Positions 1 through 11,252 of a DNA stretch of 64,000 bases are shown here, piece after piece. The stretch comes from Fulvia fulva. Lineage: Eukaryota > Ascomycota > Dothideomycetes > Mycosphaerellales > Mycosphaerellaceae. Under the pieces are notes generated by a model, which worked only from the letters and a program-made list of their open reading frames with translations, was not told where the DNA came from and searched no databases. Numbering within the stretch: the stretch's first letter is position 1; each line of letters begins with the position of its first letter. Made by a program: the position numbers and the translations under genes. The stretch is from the NCBI RefSeq assembly GCF_020509005.1, contig NC_063023.1, positions 248,001 to 312,000 on the forward strand, read 5' to 3'.

Positions 1-1824
1 TACTAGACAAGGATTTTATAGTGAAACTAGGTAGTTAGACAGAAAACTATTAGCTAAACTAATTCTACAAAACAAGACTAACTCTAAGGCTAGGAACAAG
101 CAGGACATTTTCTAAGACAATTTGCTTTCTAGAAGGACTACCTATTACTACACTTCCTATATATATAGCTTGTAGATAGCCACCCCTAACTTTGATCCAC
201 TTCCTCTTTTAAAGAGGCTTTAGTGTCCTAAATAGTGAATCTTAGTTAGTTATATATAATGATATATAAGAGTTAAGTAACTACTCGGACGAGGGGTACT
301 TACCTTTAGCTTCTATAGTAGAATAGGCAACCTCATTAACATCATTATCTTCTAATAGTATCTTAGAGTCTAATGCGTCTTCCTAGGTCGTATAGGCCCT
401 TATAGGCTTACTAGAGGAGGCCTTTAGCTTGCGGCTCTCCTATATCTACTTTATAAGGTCCGTTATTACCTTAAGGACATCACGAAGGTTTAGTAATAAT
501 GACCTCCTACGAGGTGGTGACGGTTGTCTCTTAGTAGAGTAGGTAGCCCTAGCTAGTTTATCCTTGTTCCTAACAGCCTACTAAGCTATAGAAAGGTGTA
601 GGCACTTGCTTATAAAATGGTCACTACCGTAGAGATAGTATATAAGCTTGCCCTAGAAACCCTTCTTAGCGAACATAGCTATCCCTTAATAAATCATTGA
701 TTCTTACTTCTCCCTAAGAATTGTAAGGATGTCTTATAGTAAGAGATTTACCTAGGCATCAATTGTATCGCGAATTGAGCCAAATGAGTCTAGTAGAGCT
801 ACTAAGAGTTACTAGATCTTTCTGTCCTTAGTCTTAATGTCTTAGAACTAAGGCGAGATTGAAATAGCCCTCCTTATAATTGAGCTAAGCTCCTACTAGG
901 CGTCATCTATTAACTAGTCCTCTGTTATTACAAAATTAGTATATTGCTGAAGCAAACTTCTTCTAGTAGCGAGAAGTCTTCTCTTATATTTAGCTTTAGC
1001 CTATTCCTACAACTCCTTCGTATACCGGATCTTATATATTATCTCTTAGTTATCTGTCGATAGACAGATGTACATCTTATATAGGGCCGTTGCATTGTGC
1101 CGTCTATACGATGCCTTCCTTATCGCTTGATCTAAAGGAAGGGATGACTCCGATAATATAGAGGGTGTCGCTATAGATAGGGTTGTAGCGGGAATGTCCG
1201 TAATGATGTCTTCGAGGACCTAGTCAACCTGCTTTAATACTAGGTATATTCTTATTAGCTTGAACTATGTTTTGTAGTTCTCTCTTATTAGAAGAGGTGC
1301 TGCTCTCTTTCTTATAAACCTAGTCTCGTTCTCTATTTTATAAGTTAAGGGACAGGTTAGCTACCCTTAGGTAAAAGGATGTATTTAGTCGTACGCGATT
1401 AGATCGATAGGAGGTGAACCGAACGCGAGGTTAATAGTAGAGAAAACGGCTGTCTACTAGAAAGCGAGGAAAGTCGGTCGTAAGGATAGTATTAGTACTA
1501 AGACACTGTAGCGTAACTCTCTTAGTAGAGGGGGTTTCTAAGACACTACGGCTCTCTTAGAATAAACAGTTAGTCGATGCGAACGCGATGTCTAGAGAGC
1601 GACTCTTCTTAGTAAGCTCGCCTACTTGTCTAAGGTATTAGTATAGGCACCCTAACTCGGAGTCTAATAGTGCCTTACTAGGCTCTTTTACGTCTTATAT
1701 ATACCTATAGCACGGCTATAGCTTCCTATACAATACGGGTGCGGCCTCTAGTCTGCCTTCCTTTTGTTCTAAAGAGGAATAACTCTAATATAACTTTGTC
1801 GAGGGTAAAACACCGAGTTGCTAA

Positions 1825-1839
1825 CCCGGGATTATAACC
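1825..1839 (-). promoter_or_regulatory. Putative primer binding site of Copia-C
   Basis: Directly internal to the LTR, the minus strand reads GGTTATAATCCCGGG. Near-identical 15-mers sit at the same place in Copia-A1, A2 and B. There is no TGG start as expected for a tRNA 3'-end primer. The core resembles the complement of the anticodon arm of initiator tRNA-Met (GGGCTCATAACC), so half-tRNA priming as in Drosophila copia and yeast Ty5 is possible. This is inference. Confidence 0.4.
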
Positions 1840-2073
1840 TATTAAATAGGTACGAGTTACGTAGTAGTAGAAGACGGCGGATTATACGAAAGACAAAGAA
1901 GGACCTAATAGGATAGCGTATATCTATATATAGTATCGCCGGTATTAGTATAGGTAGATACTAGGTGTCCGGATGTTTACTAGCCTATAGGCTAGCAAAC
2001 CCTAGTCACGTAATCTAGTTATATGACACACCTATACCTATATACTTGTCCTACGGCCTATATATTCTTAATA
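1840..2073 (-). repeat. 5' LTR of Copia-C (234 bp)
   Basis: On the plus strand it starts TATTAAATAGG and ends CTTAATA, the RIPed form of TG...CA with a short inverted terminus. The next five bases, GATAC, belong to the interrupted Fot element (GATGC in the uninterrupted copies), so they are the likely target duplication. The partner copy would lie outside the window. Confidence 0.7.
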
Positions 2074-2633
2074 GATACTATACTTCTCCTTTATGTTACG
2101 TATAAGTAAGAACTACCTCTCGATAACGTCTAGATCTTCTATTAGGGCTCGCTAACGATCATATCTACGTGTTATACAAACCTTTAGCTCACGATGCCGC
2201 CTAATAAACCTGTCTGTCTAATTAAGACTAGCGGGCTTAAGACCCTTCTCTTGTAGTAATAGATCGGCTATTACTTATATACTAGCCTTTAATAGCGGGA
2301 AACCTCTAAGATCTAGCTCGAGGATGTACCTAAGTATTACCCTCTCTTCTAGCTCTATAAGCTTCTTCGAATTAGGCTCGTAGTCACCCCGAGGAGGTCG
2401 TCTATTCAATCGATACCCTAGTGTAGTTCGAGACGCGTCGTATACCTTTATAGCAAGTCGATTCGTAATTGTCGCGTCGCGTTTCGTAGGCTAGACAGCT
2501 AAGGTCAGTTTGGCCTTGTTTTAAGACAATATACGCTATAATAGTAGTTATATAGCTATATCTATAGAAGTGGGACAGTTCTTAGTAAAAGTGGCCCGCT
2601 CGGTAGTATAGCCCGCTCGGTAGTAAAGTACGT
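2074..2633 (-). mobile_element. Fot/pogo-like element, truncated copy (Fot-3)
   Basis: Matches the right half of the complete copies at 8986-10118 and 52615-53738. It ends in the same terminal repeat, with two CCGCTCGGTAGT blocks and a terminal AAAGTACGT followed by the TA target (2634-2635). Its other half is cut off by Copia-C. The minus strand carries the helix-turn-helix part of a RIPed pogo-type transposase. Confidence 0.7.
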
Positions 2634-2635
2634 TA

Positions 2636-3366
2636 AGTTCTATACCTAACATTATTGATATTACTAGCGTCGTAGATAACGCTAGCCGCGAAGGCTAAGG
2701 GTAGCTAGTAATAGGGTAGCGCTTACTTAAAATAGATTACGCCCGTATATATCACACCTATAGTAATAGCTAACTAGTGTTATAATCTAAACGTATATAT
2801 AGATAATAGCTTATTATTAAAACTTAAGGCTACGTACGCTAAGAGTTAGATAACTAATTAGTTACCTATAGCCTCTTTAAAAAAGTAAAATTTGTCTATT
2901 TTAGACAGATATATATAATATATGCTCTACTTTTAAAACATCCTATATAAGCCCGTATAATAACTTTTTATACTTCTAACGTAATAGTTATAACTTTAAG
3001 CCCGACTAGCGCTTACTAACATTTACTACGATAAGAAGCCCTAAAGTAGAGTTTATATCATTATAATACTACTACTATAACTAGTATAGTAGTACCCCCT
3101 AGGCCTAGTAAACCCGCGTAGAACTTTTACTAGCCTCTAACCTACTTATAGTTATAGCTACTTCCGAGACATTTGGGGTAACTACTAGTACCCTACCTTA
3201 GGGTACTATAGTTCTAAAGAGCTATAACTAAGAGGATAAGTTTAATTGTTAGCTAGAGCTCTACGTAGAGTCTCTAAATATCTAGAAGTATCTAGATCCT
3301 AATTAGTAGATAGTCGAGCTAAAAGAGCCTATCTATATATTAATTAAGAAAGGATACTAAAGTTAT
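2636..3366 (+). other. AT-rich relic; possible copia gag start near its right end
   Basis: No intact gene. At about 3185-3366 one plus frame is broken only by TAG/TAA and reads like the N-terminus of a copia Gag (a Y-N-x-E-D-K-F ... LELYVESLNI-x-KYLDP pattern). This suggests a further copia relic cut by the Fot-1 insertion. A short perfect hairpin (TGTCTA TTT TAGACA) lies near 2895-2910. The left part of the stretch shows nothing recognisable. Confidence 0.35.
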
Positions 3367-3371
3367 ATAAC

Positions 3372-3606
3372 TGTTAAGATGTAGTATCTTAAAGGGAGTC
3401 AACAATTAGGAAGTGATCTAGTAGCCTAAGGCATCTACGATGACTTAGCTTATAGGGAGATACCTTCTCTCCCCTTTAGCTTAGATAGATATCTAATATA
3501 ATTAACATATTAGTTCCTAATATATTGCTATATACTCGTGCTATTAGTTAGTTAAAGATTAATCTCTTACTCTACTCCGCTACTATCTACCCGTACCTGT
3601 TTAATA
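3372..3606 (+). repeat. 5' LTR of Copia-A1 (235 bp)
   Basis: Starts TGTTAAGATG and ends TTTAATA. It differs from the 3' LTR by about a dozen positions, almost all transitions, with TA here where the 3' LTR keeps CA or TG. Since LTRs are identical at insertion, this LTR took more RIP hits. Confidence 0.92.
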
Positions 3607-3621
3607 GGTTATAAGCCCGGG
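3607..3621 (+). promoter_or_regulatory. Putative primer binding site of Copia-A1
   Basis: GGTTATAAGCCCGGG follows the 5' LTR directly. The same motif at the same place in three other copia copies of this window argues for function. The half initiator-tRNA-Met primer model is discussed in the findings. Confidence 0.4.
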
Positions 3622-3959
3622 TTTATATAGAAATAAGAGCAACCTATATTAGTATAGGTTACTTGTATCCCTTACTATCGTAGTAGAAAACATCTAGGAA
3701 TTAGAAGTCTACCCCGTCTATCCTATTAAGGAGCTTAGTTCGATACTAAGTAATAGGTAACCTAGACAAGGACTCTATACGGCTTACTTAAAGCTAATAC
3801 CTTGAAGATATACTATAGGCAGAACTGCATCGAGATACTATTAAGAAGGACTTTAAGTAAGTCATTTGAAGCTCTACTAGGAGAGACAGACCTATGTCCT
3901 AGCTCCGAGACCTTACACCGCTCCTTTACTTTACTAAGTAGGCCTTAGTATCCACACCT

Positions 3960-6900
3960 ACGAACTTTCCTATTCTATACTAGAAGCCTTAGCAGGATCT
4001 GAGCCACTACTTTAGAATATATATACCTTGTTTCATTACATCCAATTTATTATAGATCTATACTAAGAGAAGACAGAGGAGAAGGGAGGCAAAATCCCAA
4101 TTCTTAGGAGGGACAATTAGAAGAGATAGTTCAACCGTTAGAGATACAAGATAGAGAGCTAATAAGCATTCTTTGCAATTGATGACCTAATAGAAGTGTC
4201 TTTAATAACATCAAGGGTAAGACTCTGAAACTCTAAGAAGAGGCTATAACTAAAGAGATCCTTAATACGCTAATATAGACAAGGCATAATGTAGTATACA
4301 ACTTCAGTATCCTTAGTAGGATTATAGAAGAAGATGAATTTGAGCTTAAAGGCTTATATGAATCTGGAAGAGCTGCTAAGAAGTAGGTGTATCTCTAGAA
4401 CAAGTATAGCTAGGTACTACCAACCTATACACATAAGCTCACAAAGCAATTTGTGACCTTTGAGATAAGTAAAGAGTTCACTATCAGATCTATATAGACA
4501 CACCTAGTTTCTCTTAGAAAAAGGATTGCTGATGTTGACCTAGAGGGTCAGCATTATAGGAAAGCTGATGTAAGGATGACCTAGCTCTTAAGCTCACTGC
4601 CACCTGACTACTATGTAGCTAGGGATACTATTATGGCTTAGCTAAAGATAGATTATAAAAGGACCTTAAAGATCCTTGAAGCTCAAGAAGCTAGGTTAGA
4701 TCCCTCTAAGGCTAAGTATAGTATAGTAGCCACCTGGGTCAAGCCCTTAGGTCTAGCAAGACCACTCTCCTGCCTTCTCTATAAGAAGGATCATCTGATC
4801 AAGGACTGCCCTAGTTTGCCTAAGGTAAGAAAGGTCCTTAGATCTCATTCCTAACCACTATCTTCCTAGAATACAACATATATCAAGAAGAAGAGAACTC
4901 TACTACCCACTTCAAGGAGGACACTAAGAGAGAAGTCCTCTATAGAAGAACTTAAGAAAATGGTAAAGAAACTCAGCTCTGACATACTGTTACTCTAGAA
5001 GAACTAGGCCTAGTCTTATACATCTAAAGTAAAGAAGACTAGAAAAGGTTTCTCCGCCTAAGAGTCACTATATAGCTCATCCCTAGAGACAATGTCTAAT
5101 GATGATGAGTATGATAAAGTGGCTCACTCAACTGCAGAAGTCTAAGGCAAGTTCCCCTCGTTAGAGTGGTTACTTGACTCCTATACTTCATCCTATATAA
5201 CTGACTAAAGCTACCTCTTTAGATCTATGACTCCCTTAACAAGGAAGAAATGGATCAAAGTAGGAGGTGGGTTTTTATTAGCCACTTATATTGGGAATGT
5301 AGAGATGAGTAGGAGAGCTGGCAGAAAAGTTGTTTTAGAAGATGTCCTACTTATACCTAAGCTAGGAGTGAACCTGGTTTCATAGAACTAGTTTAGCAAG
5401 CAGTTTGGTATACAACCTCTATCATTTTCTCTTGTTTCCCCCTCTAGTGAGACTATTGTCCAGATAAAGCTCCTTAGGGGGGTTCTATTTATTAATAAGA
5501 TTTCTCCTCTCCTATAAGAACGGGCACATTACTTATTATATGCACTACTAATAGAGAATGCCTTTGTGACTACTCAATTAGAGACCGACCTAAAGTAGTA
5601 GGAGCTTTAGTATAGAAGATTTGCACACTTTAGGAAGAATTTGCTCCAGAATCTTTATAAGGTAACAGACTTGAAAGAACCTATTCCTATCCCTAAGGAT
5701 AGCTTTCACTAGTACAGAGTATGCTTAATAGCAAGGATAAAGAAGTACAAAGGCAAAGTTATAGAGAGAAGACCTAAAAGACTTGCCCTTGTATCTATTG
5801 ACATATGTGGCCCACTACCAATCTCAAGACTAGGATTCAAATACTAGCTTGAGATTATTAACAACTTCTCTAGGAAGAAGTGGACCTTTCCTCTTAGGAA
5901 AAGAGAAGATGCTCCAGTTGCTCTCTAGAACTAGAAGATCAAAGCAGAGAGGAAATCATTAGCGTAGCTAAAAGTAGTAAGACTTGACAATGCAAAAGAA
6001 CTTATTATATTAGTGAAGTAGTAGGAGAAGGATTTAGGGATTAGGCTCGAGCCGACTAAGGCATACAACTCTCTACAGAATGGACCAGTTGAGAGGTCAA
6101 TATAAACCTTAGAGGACTCTATAAGGGCAATGCTTAAAGAGGCTAAAATGCCGGTTAAATTTTGGCCTAAAGCACTAGAGGCCTAAACTTATATAAGGAA
6201 CAAACTGCCAAATGGCCTAGATTACGATAGGTTCAAGGTTTCACTAGATAAGGCTTTTGATAGTATTAAACCGACCATCAACTATTTGAAAGTTTAGGGA
6301 TGTAAAGCTGTTAGCTATATAGATACAAGATCCTAACCTTAATAGGCAAGAAGTGACAAGCTAATAAATAGGGGTAAAGAAGCAGTGTTTATTAGGTATA
6401 TTGAAAACATAGCTAAAGCCTAGCTCTTTTAGGAACTAGACATAAGAGCTGTTAAACAACATATATATATAGACTTCTTTAAGGACTAGCGTGGAAGTGA
6501 TATAGGTCTTAATGTTCTAACATTAAATCTACTAAGTAGTACACTAGCTAGGAAGCCCTTAGGAAGGCCGAGGAAGAACGTATCCTTAGGACAATCTACC
6601 TACTATTTAGGCGTCCATTAGAGCCCCCCCGAAATAGATTAGCTAATTAAGAGCCCTAAAGTCGCTTAGCCGAGAAAGCTATTTATACAACTTCCCTAGC
6701 CTCCGGAGAACGTAGGGGAATTTCAGAAAATCGATTAGCTAATTAAGAGAAGCTCCCTAGATCCCTAGGAAATAGACGTTACTAGGTCACAAGTAACGGT
6801 CCCTAAATCATCCCTTGGAAAGAGAAAGGCTGACTATAATGTTGAGGGCTATAACATGAAACAGAAAGCCCTAAAATCTATAGTCCCTAAGCCCGAACTA

Positions 6901-8690
6901 ACCACTGAAGTAGGAGAAGTAATAGACCTCTTAGAGAACCTTGCTGCTTTTCACTAAGCTTTCTTTGTAGCTATATAATCAGTAGACAGTTCAATACTAT
7001 AGGATAGCGAATTCCTAGAAGAAGTTAAGGAAATGGCCTTTATAGCAACTGTAGAAGCTATTATATATAAGCAAGAGGTCCTAATTCTAAAATCCTACAA
7101 GGATGCTATAAATGATAAGAAATGGGGACATCTTTAGAAGGAAGCAATCTAAAAGGAACTAGATGCTCTATAGAGTAACAACACCTAGGAAAATTCTGTT
7201 CTACTAAAAGGAGCAAATCTAGTTATATCAAGATAGGTCTTTGATATTAAGAGAAGCATTAGTAGAGCTATTGAAAAGTTCAAGGTTAGACTAGTTATAA
7301 GGGGCTTCTTACAGAAGTTTGGTGTTGACTTTATAGAGACATTTGCACCTATAGTAAGACAGGACACCCTTAGGGTGTTTATAGCTATTGTGTATAAGAA
7401 GGATCTTTATCTTTACTAAGTAGATATGAACAATACATTCATAGAAAGCACCCTCCATAAAGACATCTTTATGTTACCACTACTAGGAGTTGAGCTTCTA
7501 CTAAATATAGTGTTCAAAATCCTTAAAAGCTTGTATAGACTTAAGTAAGCAGCTAGAGATTGGAATCAACTCTATGTGTCAAAGCTTAGAGAGATTGGAT
7601 TCATACAGTCAGAAGTGGATCTATGCCTACTTATCTATAAGAAGAGGGAGATCATAATCCTTATACATATGGATAACATTCTAATTGCTACACTAAAGTT
7701 GATAGATGTTCTCTAGTTCAAAAGAGAACTTAGCAAGATCTTTAAGATCAAAGATCTAGGTGAACCTAAAAAGATCCTTAGCATAAGAGTCATAAGGGAC
7801 AGGAAGAGAGGAATCCTAAAACTTGACTAAGGATACTTTATTAGGGACAGCCTAGCCAAGATAGGAATGAACTATAAGAAGGCAGCACCTACACACTCAC
7901 CTATAGACAGCTATAAGGCCCTCAAACCTTCAAGCCACATAGATAAGAGGTGTGACAAGGCAGAGTACTAGAGTATTAATAGTACTTGGATATAGCTAGT
8001 AACAATCACAAGGCTAGACATTGCTTTTGCCCTAGGAAGGATGAGCTCATTTGTGAGTGACCTATCTACCTACTATATGAAGGCTTTGAAGAAGATCACT
8101 AGGTACCTAAGATCATACCCTGATCTAGGACTTCAGTTCTTAAAGTCTAGAAAAGGACACCTTATTAGATACTGTGATTCTGATTATATAATAGACAAAG
8201 TAGACAGAGTCTCAATCCTTAGGTATGTCTTCTTCCTCTATAGGGCACTAGTTTCTTGAATGAGCAAGAAGCAAAAGTCTGTAGCAACATCTATAATAGA
8301 GGCTAAATATATAGCTATGAATATATATACGAAGCAGTCCTAATTCCTAGCTTCACTACTAAGGGAAATGGATTGTCTAGGGTTAGTAGGAGACTGTTCC
8401 CATCAACTAAGAATCACTAGAAACTAGGAGACTATATCAAATTTGAGACCAGTCTAATTAAGAGGTAATAATCAAGCTGCCCTTACCCTAGTGAAAGATA
8501 CATATGTTCATAACAAGTCGAAGCACATTGACATTGCCTATAACGCTATTAGGAAACTTTGGTGGAGGAGGCTTATTGCTATTAAGTACACCCCAACCTC
8601 TGAGATGGTTATAGACGGGTTTACAAAACCAAAGACTAGTCTACACTTCTAGAGGTTTGTAAGCTAGCTGAACCTGTCATAAAAAGGTCT
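3960..8690 (+). pseudogene. Copia-A1 gag-pol polyprotein, inactivated by RIP
   Basis: Long copia polyprotein with many TAG/TAA stops. Visible landmarks: zinc knuckle remnant at 4771-4808 (Cys ... KKDHLIKDC); protease end VLLIPKLGVNLV near 5345-5385; integrase near 5700-6300; reverse transcriptase near 7230-7700, with the lysine- and arginine-rich start, ETFAPIVR, and LKSLYRLKQA near 7530; RNase H near 8160-8330, with D-Y-x-x-DKVDR and SKKQKSVATSIIEA. The catalytic Y-x-D-D reads HMDN (7667-7678), so the second aspartate is Asn (GAC to AAC, a TG to TA change). The product could not be an active polymerase even without the stops. Confidence 0.9.
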
Positions 8691-8747
8691 AAGTACTATT
8701 GATAGGAAGTGAGCAGACTGTAACCTCCTATACGAGATAAGTAGGAG

Positions 8748-8982
8748 TGTTAAGATGTAGCATCTCAAAGGGAGTCAACAATTAGGAAGTGATCTAGTAG
8801 CCTAAGGCATTCACGATGACTTAGCTTATAGGGAGATACCTTCTCTCCCCTTTAGCTTAGATAGACATCTAACACAATTAACATATTGGTTCCTAATATA
8901 TTGCTACATGCTCGTGCTATTAGTCAGTTAAAGATTAATCTCTTACTCTACTCCGCTACTATCTACCCGTACCTATTTAACA
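8748..8982 (+). repeat. 3' LTR of Copia-A1 (235 bp)
   Basis: Starts TGTTAAGATGTAGC and ends TTTAACA, the less mutated LTR of the pair. A short purine-rich tract (GATAAGTAGGAG) precedes it and could be the polypurine tract. The flanking ATAAC is shared with the left side. Confidence 0.92.
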
Positions 8983-8985
8983 ATA

Positions 8986-10118
8986 ACGTACTTTACTACC
9001 GAGTAGGCTATACTACCGAGCGAGTTACTTTTACTAAGAACTATACTACTTCTACTTTAATTGCGACGGTATCTTAATACGACGACATCCTATAGAATCG
9101 TTACTAGGAGGACAATTCCTCTTTAGATTCTTCACTATCTAGTAAGTCTACTTAATAGGTGCGTACGTTATGCACCGACTCGCTATATCGCTTATAGCGT
9201 CGTAGCCTTAGTACTAGCTAAACACTATCTAGCGACTCTCTACTTACTTCCTACCTCCTAGTATCCTATAGAGATATTAATTACGACGCCTTATCGAAGG
9301 TTAGAGACCCTCTAGACTAAATGTACTTACGCTTTCGTACTTGCCGCTATATAAGGGCCCCGTTAGACTTACGTAGCTTACTAATCTCGCTTCGTATAAG
9401 AGCTATCTAATACGCTATCTCTCTACTCCCTCTCTATTACCCTATTAAACGACCTTCCTCTTTCTACTACGCCTTTCTGAACCCGTAACGACGCTCTAAG
9501 ACGTAATGACACCTATTATAAACCCTATCTCGTCGAAGTTATATATATCCTAGTTAAGGATGCTATACTTCTCCTTCATATTACGTATAAGTAAGAACTA
9601 CTTCTCGATAACGTCTAGATCTTCTATTAGGGCTCGCTAACGATCGTATCTACGTGTTATACGAACCTTTAGCTCACGATACCGCCTAATAAACCTATCT
9701 GTCTAATTAAGACTAGCGGGCTTAAGACCCTTCTCTTATAGTAATAAATCGGCTATTACTTATATACTAGCCTTTAATAGCGGGAAACCTCTAAGATCTA
9801 GCTCGAGGATGTACCTAAGTATTACCCTCTCTTCTAGCTCTATAAGCTTCTTCGAATTAGGCTCGTAGTCACCCCGAGGAGGTCGTCTTTTCAATCGATA
9901 CCCTAGTGTAGTTCGAGACGCGTCGTATACCTTTATAGCAAGTCGATTCGTAATTGTCGCCTCGCGTTTCGTAGCCTAGACAGCTAAGGTCAGTTTGGCC
10001 TCGTTTAAAGATAATATACGCTATAATAGTAGTTATATAGCTATATCTATAGAAGTAGTATAGTTCTTAGTAAAAGTGGCCCGCTCGGTAGTATAGCCCG
10101 CTCGGTAGTGAAGTACGT
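8986..10118 (-). mobile_element. Fot-1: Fot/pogo-like deletion derivative with long terminal repeats
   Basis: Flanked by TA (8984-8985 and 10119-10120) and bounded by inverted repeats of about 60 bp. Each begins ACGTACTT and holds two CTACCGAGCGGGC-type blocks. On the minus strand a RIPed transposase can be read: a helix-turn-helix/CENP-B-like start (KPASLN-x-TDRFIRRYRELK, about 9650-9720) and then YNFDEIGFIIGV with the first catalytic Asp (about 9515-9545). After that it jumps to a C-terminal tail (KRKYI-x-SRGSLT, about 9290-9330). The rest of the DDE core is missing; autonomous Fot/pogo elements are about 1.8-2.2 kb. It is therefore non-autonomous. Confidence 0.8.
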
Positions 10119-10120
10119 TA

Positions 10121-10281
10121 CTATAATTTGTCTTATACTAAACGAAACACGATGATAAACGAAGGGGCGATAGCGTCGTAAAAGTAAAGAGCGCCCTCGA
10201 AGGGCGGCGAACGAAGGGAGACGCGCGGAGCGACGACGCGCCCGGGAGAAACGGAACACGGAGACTATCTACTATAACGAC
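10121..10281. other. Short GC-rich island between Fot-1 and Copia-A2
   Basis: About 150 bp, rich in CGCG, GCGCCC and CCCGGG, unlike the AT-rich surroundings. It holds a hairpin CGCCC-TCGAA-GGGCG near 10190. One plus frame is open to the Copia-A2 insertion point, but I recognise no protein in it. Together with 3185-3366 it may be the host of the Fot-1 insertion. Nothing else is visible. Confidence 0.4.
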
Positions 10282-10516
10282 TATTAAGATATAGTATCTT
10301 AAAGGGAGTAAACAATTAGGAAGTAATCTAGTAGCCTAAGGCATCTACGATAACTTAGCTTATAGGGAGATACCTTCTCTCCCCTTTAGCTTAGATAGAT
10401 ATCTAATATAATTAACATATTAGTTCCTAATATATTGCTATATACTCGTGCTATTAGTTAGTTAAAGATTAATCTCTTACTCTACTCCGCTACTATCTAC
10501 CCGTACCTATTTATTA
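10282..10516 (+). repeat. 5' LTR of Copia-A2 (235 bp)
   Basis: Starts TATTAAGATATAG, the RIPed form of TGTTAAGATGTAG, and aligns over its full length with the Copia-A1 LTRs. A degraded primer-site motif, GGTAATAAACCCGGG, follows at 10517-10531. Confidence 0.88.
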
Positions 10517-11085
10517 GGTAATAAACCCGGGTTTATATAGGAAGAAGAGCAACCTATATTAGTATAGGTTACTTATATCCCTCGCTATCGTAGTAGAAAA
10601 CATCTAGGAATCAGAAGTCTACCCCGTCTATCCTATTAAGGAGCTTAGTTTAATACTAAGTAATAGGTAACCTAGACAAGGACTCTATACGGCTTACTTA
10701 AAGCCAATACCTTAAAGATACTCTATAGGTAGAACTACATCGAGATACTATTAAGAAGGACTTTAAGTAAGTCATTTGAAGCACTACTAGGAGAGACAGA
10801 CCTATATCCTAGCCCCGAGACCTTATACCGCTCCTTCTTTACTTTACTAAGTAGGCCTTAGTATCTATACCTACGAACTTTCCTATTCTATACTAGAAGC
10901 CTTATTAGGATCTAAGCCACTACTTTAGAATATATATACCTTGTTTCATTACATCTAATCTATTATAGATTTATACTAAGAGAAGATAGAGGAGAAGGGA
11001 GGCAAAATCCTATTTCTTAGGAGGGATAATTAGAAGAGATAGTTTAATCTTTAGAGATATAAGATAGAGAGCTAATTAGTATTCT

Positions 11086-11252
11086 TGTTAAATAGGTATA
11101 GTATATGTGTACACGGAAGTTAGGACACGTAATAGGGAAGGAGGAAGGACTAATATAGTATACGAAGGTATATAGTAGAACAGTATTTAGTACTAAAGGT
11201 ATCTCTACTATTAGTATAGAGACTACGTCTCTTATACCTATATAGAGGGATA
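11086..11252 (-). repeat. 3' LTR of Copia-B X, first part (167 bp)
   Basis: Starts TGTTAAATAGG on the plus strand. It is interrupted after position 11252 by LINE-A and resumes at 17280. The uninterrupted version of the insertion site is visible at 38238-38252. Confidence 0.9.

Larger units (their letters stand above)
1..2073 (-). mobile_element. Copia-C: 5' part of a RIPed Ty1/copia retrotransposon
   Basis: Reading the minus strand from the 5' LTR (1840-2073) towards position 1 gives a degraded copia gag-pol. A zinc-knuckle remnant lies near 600-660 (a Gly-Ser-Asp-His core followed by Cys). Near 1-120 there is a protease-end motif of the VLLVPSLRVSLVL type, matching the VLLIPKLGVNLV motif of Copia-A1. 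Nearly all stops are TAG or TAA where Gln or Trp is expected, as RIP produces. The rest of pol and the 3' LTR lie left of the window. The element sits inside the Fot/pogo relic at 2074-2633. Family is clear; exact domain limits are not. Confidence 0.75.
3372..8982 (+). mobile_element. Copia-A1: complete Ty1/copia retrotransposon, moderately RIPed
   Basis: Two 235-bp LTRs flank a single gag-pol coding region and are bordered by a perfect 5-bp target duplication, ATAAC (3367-3371 and 8983-8987). Domain order is that of Ty1/copia: Gag with zinc knuckle, protease, integrase, reverse transcriptase, RNase H. It lies 2 bp inside the left end of Fot-1, so it is younger than Fot-1. It keeps more CA and TG than the other copia copies and is therefore less RIPed. 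Confidence 0.93.

Noticed and set aside
8041..8259. A free-standing 72-codon gene
   Set aside because: It is the RNase H part of Copia-A1 pol, open only between RIP stops.
10047..10259. 70-codon minus-strand frame
   Set aside because: Spans the Fot-1 terminal repeat and the GC-rich island; Arg/Leu-rich low complexity without motif.
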